A stretch of 6,446 nucleotides of DNA from UBA5177 sp002413265 (GTDB lineage Bacteria; Chloroflexota; UBA5177). Shown here piece by piece: positions 1-5,047 of this stretch. Position 1 is the first letter of the stretch, and every line of letters begins with the position of its first letter. The stretch spans positions 1 through 6,446 of the forward strand of contig DAIORV010000123.1 of assembly GCA_036752825.1 (NCBI GenBank). Reading direction: 5' to 3'. The notes beneath the pieces were generated by a model, which was not told where the DNA came from, did not search any database, and saw only the letters and a program-made list of their open reading frames with translations. A program made the position numbers and the translations under genes.

Positions 1-35
1 GATCCCTGGCCGAACGCCGACGGCTCAACGCCTTC

Positions 36-1241
36 CTATCCAGCGGGAGGGGCCAGCTGGGTCTGACTGCCGGCCGCCGTCTGGCATATGCGCACGGCAT
101 TGCCCGATTGCCGTTCGAAGAGGTGGGCCTTCTCTGGACGGATGGTGCAGAATATGCGGTTGCCGACCGCTATGCGCGCGTCCGCTCCCATGCGCGCGAT
201 CAGGACGCCGGCTTCCGATTCGAGGGTCACGTTCTTTTCGGCGCCCGTCAGCTCCACGAGGCTCACCGTCGCCGGGAAGTTGCCCCCTTCCAAAGACACA
301 CCAAGGTGCTCGGGGCGCACACCAAGCGTGAAGCCAGAGTCATCGCGGTGCTTTCCGACGGCCTCGCCGATAGGTCCATCCAGGACCAGTTGACCTCCCG
401 GCATCACGAAGGTGGTTCGCCCGTTCTCTGCCCTGATTTCGCCCTCGATGAAGTTCATCTGGGGACTACCGATGAAGCCGGCAACGAAAAGATTGGCAGG
501 AACGTTATAGACAGTCTCGGGCGTGTCGTACTGCTGGACCTTACCGGCACGCATGACGACAATTCGGTCCGACATCGTCATCGCCTCAAGCTGGTCGTGC
601 GTGACGTAGATGATTGTGCCCCCGAGCCGCCAGTGGAGATTGACCAGCTCCCCCCGCATATGACTGCGTAGCTTCGCATCCAGATTGCTCAGCGGCTCGT
701 CCAGGAGGAGCACACCAGGCTCACGGATGATGGCACGGCCAAGCGCCACACGCTGCTGCTCGCCACCCGAGAGCTGCCCCGGCTTGCGCTCGAGCAGGTG
801 ATGGATGCTGAGCATCTCTGCGATTCGCTCGATGCGGGCCACCCGTTCCTCTTTCGCCACGCCGTGCCGCTTGAGGCCGTACTCCAGGTTGCCCCTGACG
901 CGCATGTTCGGGTAAAGCGCGTAGTTCTGGAATACGATTGCGATGTTACGCTTCTGGATCGGCACATCGTTGAATACCTGATCGTCGAACAGGATCTCGC
1001 CTCCATCCGGCCGCTCCAAACCGGCGAGCAGGCGCAGCGTCGACGTCTTGCCGCACCCGCTGGGCCCAACCACGGTAACGAACTCGCCGGGCTGTATGAT
1101 CAGCTCGTCGATATCCACCGCCAGAACGTCCTTACCGTACAGCTTGCGTAGGTTGCGAAGCGTGACGCTGATCCCCGCAGTGCGCGGGCCGGCTGCGGCA
1201 GCAGGTGCATTCTCGGACGGCAATGAAATCTGAGCCACCAC
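36..1241 (-). CDS. CUT1-type ABC importer ATP-binding protein (MalK/UgpC-like)
   Basis: This is the nucleotide-binding subunit that would power the importer from the cytoplasmic side. It has 401 residues, slightly above the usual 360-390 for MalK/UgpC proteins because of an Ala/Pro-rich N-terminal extension of about 24 residues. The motifs are intact and in order: Walker A GPSGCGKT at 59-66, Q-loop Q105 in VFQNYALYP, signature LSGGEQQR at 157-164, Walker B VLLLDEP at 177-183, D-loop SNLD at 185-188 and H-loop H215 in VTHDQ. The C-terminal third (about 240-375) carries the MalK-like regulatory/TOBE pattern, with MNFIEGE near 262 and GVRPEHL at 307-313. Translation probably starts at the first of two tandem GTG codons (1239-1241), because AGGAG at 1251-1255 sits 9 bases upstream. 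The gene is last of the four, 22 bases after the second permease gene. TOBE-type ATPases can be shared by several importers. The exact substrate is unknown. Confidence 0.95.
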   Translation of the reverse strand: MVAQISLPSENAPAAAAGPRTAGISVTLRNLRKLYGKDVLAVDIDELIIQPGEFVTVVGPSGCGKTSTLRLLAGLERPDGGEILFDDQVFNDVPIQKRNIAIVFQNYALYPNMRVRGNLEYGLKRHGVAKEERVARIERIAEMLSIHHLLERKPGQLSGGEQQRVALGRAIIREPGVLLLDEPLSNLDAKLRSHMRGELVNLHWRLGGTIIYVTHDQLEAMTMSDRIVVMRAGKVQQYDTPETVYNVPANLFVAGFIGSPQMNFIEGEIRAENGRTTFVMPGGQLVLDGPIGEAVGKHRDDSGFTLGVRPEHLGVSLEGGNFPATVSLVELTGAEKNVTLESEAGVLIARMGADARIAVGNRIFCTIRPEKAHLFERQSGNAVRICQTAAGSQTQLAPPAG

Positions 1242-1263
1242 TCTGTACAGCTCCTCTGGCGTC

Positions 1264-2109
1264 TTAGCCCTTCACACCGGACCGGACACTACCCACCAGT
1301 CGTTGCTGGAGAAAGATAAAGAACACCAGGATCGGTACCGTTACCAACACCGACGCAGCCATTAGCGGCCCCCAGAGGATATCGTTGGAATTTGCTAGGT
1401 TGGCGATACCCGGAGAGAGCGTCTTATTGACATCCGTGGACATGATCGTCGACGCGAAGAGATACTCATTCCACGAGGTGATAAACGAAAAGATCGACAC
1501 GGCGATGATGCCGGGCAGTGCTTGTGGCAGGACGACGTCGAACAACACGCGCACGCGTGCCGCACCGTCGATCATCGCTGCCTCCTCGATCTGGATCGGC
1601 ATCGACTCGAAGAATGAGCGCAAAAACCACACGGCAAAAGGGAGTCCGAACGTGCTGTTGGCTAGTATCAAGCCGAAATACGTGTTGAGTAGATGCAGCT
1701 TCAACAGGATGAGAAAGATTGGTACAAGCATCAGCACGGGCGGGAAAAAGTAGGTGAACAGAATGCTAATAGAAACGAGCCGACGTCCAGGATACTGGAA
1801 GCGGCAGAGGCTGTAAGCGCCTAGCGTTGCCACGGCAACGACCAAGGAGATGTTTCCGATTGCTATAATGATGGTGTTGAGGAACCATCTCCTAAAGTTA
1901 GTATGGTCCAACAGTGTCTTATAATTCTCCAGTGTCACATGGTGCGGAATAAGTGACGGCGTGGCAGAAAACATCTCTGCTGGACCCTTCAACGAAGAAG
2001 TAAACATCCAGACAAGTGGAAATGCCACGAATGCGACAAGGAGAAAGACGCAGATCGTCAGCCCCAATTTATTGAGCGACTGCCGCCTACTGTACGTAAG
2101 CTGCATCAT
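1264..2109 (-). CDS. CUT1-type ABC importer permease, MalG/UgpE-like
   Basis: This is the second membrane subunit of the importer, of 281 residues, a normal length for MalG-type permeases. Hydrophobic stretches at about 15-37, 79-101, 113-137, 144-165, 199-219 and 248-268 suggest six transmembrane helices. The N-terminal WMFTSSLKGPAEMF segment is characteristic of MalG-type subunits. The cytoplasmic EAA loop that docks on the ATPase is clear at 176-200 (EAAMIDGA, then VVLPQALPG), followed by WNEYLFA at 213-219. The C-terminus, QQRLVGSVRSGVKG, also fits the family. The start ATG (2107-2109) overlaps the stop of the upstream permease gene as ATGA, so translational coupling is likely; a second ATG follows at once, and the local ribosome-binding site is weak. 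By my counts the gene is much lower in GC (about 45-50% in sampled lines) than its neighbours. Confidence 0.95.
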   Translation of the reverse strand: MMQLTYSRRQSLNKLGLTICVFLLVAFVAFPLVWMFTSSLKGPAEMFSATPSLIPHHVTLENYKTLLDHTNFRRWFLNTIIIAIGNISLVVAVATLGAYSLCRFQYPGRRLVSISILFTYFFPPVLMLVPIFLILLKLHLLNTYFGLILANSTFGLPFAVWFLRSFFESMPIQIEEAAMIDGAARVRVLFDVVLPQALPGIIAVSIFSFITSWNEYLFASTIMSTDVNKTLSPGIANLANSNDILWGPLMAASVLVTVPILVFFIFLQQRLVGSVRSGVKG

Positions 2110-3074
2110 CGATCTTGCACTTTCCGTACCAGCAAGAAGTAGGCGACGCAGAAAGCCACTTCACACAGGAGCATCAGGTCAGATCCAGCGGCGGCCACCC
2201 CCAGCCGCTGCTGGGCGAATCCCTGTTGCTGAATAAAGATCGGGATAGTCTGGGTGCTGGCAGCCGGTCCGCCGCCTGTCATCAGGGCGATGAAGTTGAA
2301 GTCGTTGAACTCAAAGATGAAGCGGAGAAAGATAGCGATGATCAAGACGCCCTTGAGCTGGGGCAGCGTCACGTCACGAAAACTCGCCCAGCGAGAGGCG
2401 CCATCGGCCTTGGCAGCCTCGTACAGTTCGCGCGGAATGGTCTGCAGGCGCGCCAGGACCAGGACGACGATGAACGGGAACAATCGCCAGGAGGAGGCGA
2501 GCACGACGCTGACAAGGGACCAGCGTGTGGTGCTGAGCCAGAGGACCGGGCCATGCGTGATCCCCCAGGAGGTGAGGACGTAATTGATGATGCCGTAGAG
2601 GTCGTTGAACATCCACTTCCATACCAGCACCACCACGATGATGGGCGCGAGAAAGGGGAAAATCAGCAGGCCCCGGGCGATGGCGCGGCCGTGGAACGAC
2701 TGGTTGAGAAGCAGCGCTATAGCGACACCAATAATGAGCTGGAGCACAACCGAACTGACCGACCATTCGATGTCGATCCACAGTGCGCGGTAGAAGTCCG
2801 TACTGTCGAAGAGGATGCGCCTGAAGTTGTCGAAGCCAAGAAAGCGGCTGCGCAGCGTGAGCAACTGGACCGAGTAGAATCCGCGGCTGATGCCGTAGAT
2901 GAGCGGATAAAGGATGATCCCGGTCAACATGACCAGCATCGGAGTGAGCAACAGCAATCCGAAGAGATTGTCCCGGACCTGCATGGTGAGGCGGGGTCTC
3001 GCTCTGCGGCCGGTGAGAGCGGGCGGCTGCACGAGCGGCTGGGGGGACGGAGTGCTGGGTGCGCTGGCAGCCAC
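2106..3074 (-). CDS. CUT1-type ABC importer permease, MalF/UgpA-like
   Basis: This is the first membrane subunit of the importer. From the GTG chosen here it has 322 residues, with about 35 hydrophilic Pro/Arg-rich residues before the first helix (LFGLLLLTPMLVMLTGIILY). Several further hydrophobic segments follow. The EAA loop is seen at about 217-243 (LYEAAKADGAS, then TLPQLKGV). The segment FNDFNFIALMTGGGP, then QTIPIFIQQQGF, is typical of MalF/UgpA proteins. I chose GTG at 3072-3074 because GAGGGG at 3082-3087 lies 7 bases upstream. The longer frame begins at GTG 3089, which abuts that ribosome-binding site and has no good site of its own; it would add five residues. The stop overlaps the start of the next permease gene by four bases. 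A strong hairpin lies 58 bases upstream of the start, in the gap after the binding-protein gene. Confidence 0.93.
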   Translation of the reverse strand: MAASAPSTPSPQPLVQPPALTGRRARPRLTMQVRDNLFGLLLLTPMLVMLTGIILYPLIYGISRGFYSVQLLTLRSRFLGFDNFRRILFDSTDFYRALWIDIEWSVSSVVLQLIIGVAIALLLNQSFHGRAIARGLLIFPFLAPIIVVVLVWKWMFNDLYGIINYVLTSWGITHGPVLWLSTTRWSLVSVVLASSWRLFPFIVVLVLARLQTIPRELYEAAKADGASRWASFRDVTLPQLKGVLIIAIFLRFIFEFNDFNFIALMTGGGPAASTQTIPIFIQQQGFAQQRLGVAAAGSDLMLLCEVAFCVAYFLLVRKVQDR

Positions 3075-3081
3075 GTTTCTG

Positions 3082-3087
3082 CCCCTC
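3082..3087 (-). promoter_or_regulatory. Ribosome-binding site of the MalF-like permease gene
   Basis: The minus strand reads GAGGGG followed after 7 bases by GTG (3072-3074). This favours that GTG over the upstream in-frame GTG at 3087-3089, which abuts the site. Confidence 0.65.
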
Positions 3088-3132
3088 ACTTTGGGATTCC
3101 CCGGGGTTCGGTCGGATTGGTCAAGGGGCGGG

Positions 3133-3161
3133 CAGGGAAGGGCCAGCGATGCCCTTCCCTG
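3133..3161 (-). promoter_or_regulatory. Intercistronic hairpin between binding-protein and permease genes
   Basis: A perfect 11-bp inverted repeat pairs 3133-3143 (CAGGGAAGGGC) with 3151-3161 (GCCCTTCCCTG) around a 7-base loop. In the minus-strand transcript it lies about 120 bases after the binding-protein stop and 58 bases before the permease start. No run of U follows on either strand, so it is not a textbook intrinsic terminator. In many importer operons such intercistronic stems protect the upstream message or cause partial termination, giving more binding protein than permease. That role is inferred here from position. Confidence 0.6.
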
Positions 3162-3281
3162 TCACCTGCACCGGAGAGCGATGGTTCGGTCGCGTTCATG
3201 CGCCAGGGTCATTGGCTCATGGATCACCCTCGAGGGCGAAGCACACGTGACGCCGATGTGTGGCCTAAGGTCCGCGATCCG

Positions 3282-4793
3282 TTAGCCACCCTTCATGAGA
3301 TCCGCGATTTGCTTTGCGCCCGCCGCGACAACCGACTTGCTGGACTCGTTGCCGACGATCACCTTCTGGACCATGTCGGCAAGGATCGTGCCCTGGTCCA
3401 GGGCGCCGGACTGCGGGTTGGCCTTGTGTTTCGGCGATTCCTTCAGGAAGCCAATGGTGCCCCCAGCCTTTTTGGCCTCGTCGTCGAGCAGTTTTATGAT
3501 CTCCGGGTGCCGCTTCCGCGTGGGCTCGTTTATGTAGGCAGGCGTCTGCGTGTACGACGGGATCGTGGTCAGATTCTGGCCAGGCAAGACGTTCAGCCAC
3601 TGGACGTACAGGTCCGGATCGAACTCGAACTTGGAAATCCAGAGCTTGGCCAGATCCTTGCGCTTCGCCTCTTTAAACATGATGGCGACGTATGGACTGG
3701 AACTCGCATAGGGCGATTTCCCCGCAGGCTGTGCGACCGCGCCGATCTTGTCCGCCAGGCCCGGATTCTTGGTGTCCATCTCAATGGCGATGCGGCCGGC
3801 ATAGAAGAGCGAAGCTGCCTTGCCTGTGTAGAAGGCGTTTGTCTCGTCGCCAAAGCCGTAATCAACGCTGCCGGGCGGCGAGTATTGCGCCAGTTCCTTG
3901 TAGAAGTCCAGCGCCTCGACTACCTGCGGAGAGTCGAAAACGACCTTGAGGTCCGGGTCGACGATGTTCCCGCCATTCTGACTGATCAGCGTCAAGAACA
4001 AACGGTTTGTGACCGTTCCACGGCTGTAGGGAAAGACGATTCCATAGACGCCGTTCGCCGTCAATTTCTTGGCGAAGTCAAGCAATTCCTGCCAGTTAGT
4101 CGGCGCCTTGACGCCCGCCTGATCGGCCAGGTCTTTCCGATACCAGAACACGACGGCGGACTGATCGACGGGAACGCCCAGATAGTGATTGTCGAATTTC
4201 GTCGAGCTGAGTACGCCCGGTTCGAATTTGTCGGCGCCGATCGTCGACACCAGGTCGTCCGCCGGATCGAGCACGCCTTGCGACCACATGGTGAAGGCGC
4301 TGTTGATGTTGATCACGGTGCCGAGCTCGGGCGGCGAATGAGCGGCCAGTGCGGTTTGCAGCTTGGGGAAGAAGTCCTTACCGACGTCGAGATAATTCGG
4401 CTGAATCTCGACCTTGGGGTTGGCCTTCTTGAAGGCAGCATCGACGGCCGTGTACCAGGCGATCTCGTTCGGTGCCGTGTCCTCCGAGTAGTACACAAGC
4501 GTCCCGGAGAGGTTGCTTGGCGCAGCGCTGGTAGCTCCTGCCCCACCCGTTGCGGCAGCTGCGGCCGGACTGCTGCGCGCGGCGCTCGTCGCCACTCCCC
4601 CGCTGGTGGCAGAGGCTGCGGCCGCCTTCGTAGCTGCAGTGTTGTTGGTGCCTTTGTTGTTCGTATTGTTCGTGCTGCCGCCGCACGCGGCCAGTATAGC
4701 CGCGCTTGAGAGTCCCACACTGCCGAGGAGTCCTCGCCGCAGAAGCTCGCGGCGGCTGTAGTTATACTTAGAGCCCGGGATGGAATCGCTCAT
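3282..4793 (-). CDS. ABC importer extracellular solute-binding protein (family 1-like), Tat-type lipoprotein
   Basis: This is the predicted membrane-anchored, extracytoplasmic binding protein that captures the substrate for the importer. From ATG at 4791-4793 it has 503 residues. The N-terminus carries a twin-arginine motif (SRRELL, 13-18), a hydrophobic stretch and a lipobox LAAC with lipidated Cys37, so export by Tat and lipid anchoring are expected. Residues 38-96 form a low-complexity Asn/Thr then Ala/Gly/Ser/Thr linker with repeated TNN units. The binding domain starts near 97 (SGTLVYYSEDTAP) and has about 407 residues, normal for the family. Fold-typical segments include FKKANPKVEI, GVPVDQSAVVFWYRKDL, NWQELLDFAKKL and FYTGKAASLFYAGRIAIEM. 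The start was chosen because GGGAG at 4799-4803 lies 5 bases upstream; a TTG at 4823 would add ten residues with no advantage. First gene of the operon. The ligand is not identifiable, and a sugar is only one option. Confidence 0.93.
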   Translation of the reverse strand: MSDSIPGSKYNYSRRELLRRGLLGSVGLSSAAILAACGGSTNNTNNKGTNNTAATKAAAASATSGGVATSAARSSPAAAAATGGAGATSAAPSNLSGTLVYYSEDTAPNEIAWYTAVDAAFKKANPKVEIQPNYLDVGKDFFPKLQTALAAHSPPELGTVININSAFTMWSQGVLDPADDLVSTIGADKFEPGVLSSTKFDNHYLGVPVDQSAVVFWYRKDLADQAGVKAPTNWQELLDFAKKLTANGVYGIVFPYSRGTVTNRLFLTLISQNGGNIVDPDLKVVFDSPQVVEALDFYKELAQYSPPGSVDYGFGDETNAFYTGKAASLFYAGRIAIEMDTKNPGLADKIGAVAQPAGKSPYASSSPYVAIMFKEAKRKDLAKLWISKFEFDPDLYVQWLNVLPGQNLTTIPSYTQTPAYINEPTRKRHPEIIKLLDDEAKKAGGTIGFLKESPKHKANPQSGALDQGTILADMVQKVIVGNESSKSVVAAGAKQIADLMKGG

Positions 4794-4798
4794 TGCCT

Positions 4799-4803
4799 CT
4801 CCC
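4799..4803 (-). promoter_or_regulatory. Ribosome-binding site of the solute-binding protein gene
   Basis: The minus strand reads GGAAGGGAGAGGCA immediately before ATG (4791-4793). The GGGAG core is 5 bases from the ATG. This decides for ATG over the upstream in-frame TTG at 4821-4823. Confidence 0.65.
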
Positions 4804-4827
4804 TTCCGGTGCCTCTGCGTCAAGGCC

Positions 4828-4835
4828 TTAGCAGG
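4828..4835 (-). repeat. CCTGCTAA element, proximal copy
   Basis: The minus strand reads CCTGCTAA one base after a CATAAT -10-like box. The same 8 bases occur at 4940-4947, three bases after another candidate -10 box. It could be a repeated operator half-site or initiator element. The repeat and its placement are visible; the function is inferred. Confidence 0.4.
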
Positions 4836-4836
4836 G

Positions 4837-4842
4837 ATTATG
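4837..4842 (-). promoter_or_regulatory. Candidate proximal -10 box of the importer operon
   Basis: CATAAT on the minus strand matches the sigma-70-type TATAAT at five of six positions and would start RNA near 4830, leaving a leader of about 37 bases to the ATG. No good -35 hexamer is found 16-18 bases upstream, so it would need an activator or may be chance. A dyad GCAGG-N10-CCTGC (4831-4850) brackets it. Confidence 0.35.
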
Positions 4843-4849
4843 TTGCCTG

Positions 4850-4865
4850 CAAAGGTCGCGCTTTG
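4850..4865. promoter_or_regulatory. CAAAG-N6-CTTTG dyad with central CG, possible operator
   Basis: The 16-base sequence CAAAGGTCGCGCTTTG has 5-bp inverted arms around a centre whose middle step is CG. It lies just upstream of the proximal -10 box. Many LacI-family operators are even-length dyads with a central CG, and LacI-family regulators often control CUT1 importers. No regulator gene is in the window, so this is only a candidate. Confidence 0.3.
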
Positions 4866-4900
4866 TGGGCGATTGACCTGCGGATGAGTGTACCCGAGTG

Positions 4901-4929
4901 TTGCTGCCCCCTTCCTATGTCGCTATACA
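4901..4929 (+). promoter_or_regulatory. Candidate promoter of the MmgE/PrpD gene
   Basis: TTGCTG (4901-4906) and TATACA (4924-4929) are separated by exactly 17 bases. The predicted start is near 4936, giving a leader of about 110 bases. The -35 matches the consensus at three of six positions and the -10 at four of six. A weaker alternative further down is TTGTCG (4984-4989) with CATAGG (5009-5014), whose 19-base spacing is poor. Confidence 0.4.
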
Positions 4930-4932
4930 ACA

Positions 4933-4946
4933 CTGCCGATTAGCAG
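4933..4946. promoter_or_regulatory. Dyad CTGC-N6-GCAG between facing promoters, candidate shared operator
   Basis: CTGCCGATTAGCAG has 4-bp inverted arms, and the flanks extend the symmetry imperfectly (AACA on the left, GTT on the right). It lies in the 21 bases between the plus-strand -10 box (ending 4929) and the minus-strand -10 box (4951-4956), so a bound protein would cover both predicted transcription starts. The arms are short, so chance is possible. Confidence 0.35.
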
Positions 4947-4947
4947 G
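4940..4947 (-). repeat. CCTGCTAA element, distal copy
   Basis: This is the second exact copy of the 8-base minus-strand element at 4828-4835, 112 bases away. Here it begins three bases after the TACTGT -10 box of the distal promoter and forms one arm of the dyad at 4933-4946. Confidence 0.4.
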
Positions 4948-4950
4948 TTC

Positions 4951-4979
4951 ACAGTAGCGGGGGTGCAGGCGCTCGTCAA
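4951..4979 (-). promoter_or_regulatory. Candidate main promoter of the importer operon
   Basis: The minus strand has TTGACG (4974-4979), a 17-base spacer and TACTGT (4951-4956). The -35 matches the consensus at five of six positions and the -10 at four of six. It is the best-scoring promoter I find in the divergent region. Transcription would begin near 4944, giving a leader of about 150 bases before the binding-protein ATG. Confidence 0.5.
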
Positions 4980-5035
4980 GCCATTGTCGGTGGCCGGTGC
5001 GACGATCCCATAGGCGGTCGTCGACGCAGATCCCT

Positions 5036-5039
5036 GGAG
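5036..5039 (+). promoter_or_regulatory. Ribosome-binding site of the MmgE/PrpD gene
   Basis: GGAG lies 8 bases before ATG at 5048-5050. This supports that ATG over the in-frame GTG at 4997, which would add 17 Arg/Ser-rich residues not expected in the family. Confidence 0.7.
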
Positions 5040-5047
5040 TAGTGCAG

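Noticed and set aside
1..28. Possible TTG start (26-28) of a further minus-strand gene after the ATPase gene, with AGGA nearby
   Set aside because: Only nine codons are visible and they show nothing recognisable. The operon may continue past the left edge but this cannot be supported.
3096..3124. TTGACC on the minus strand (3119-3124) as an internal promoter for the permease genes
   Set aside because: The bases 17 positions downstream (GGGAAT) match a -10 box poorly, so it is not listed as a promoter.
3227..3236. Perfect 10-base palindrome CCCTCGAGGG in the gap before the permease gene
   Set aside because: As RNA it would form only a three-pair stem, and it is far from any promoter-like sequence. 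Likely chance in GC-rich DNA.
2115..4709. An 864-codon plus-strand open frame opposite the first permease and binding-protein genes
   Set aside because: It runs exactly in codon register with both minus-strand genes, which are in the same frame as each other. In GC-rich genes the TTA, CTA and TCA codons that would create antisense stops are rare, so such frames are expected. Its translation is rich in Asp, Glu, Arg, Gln and His with no domain, as expected for the complement of hydrophobic coding sequence.
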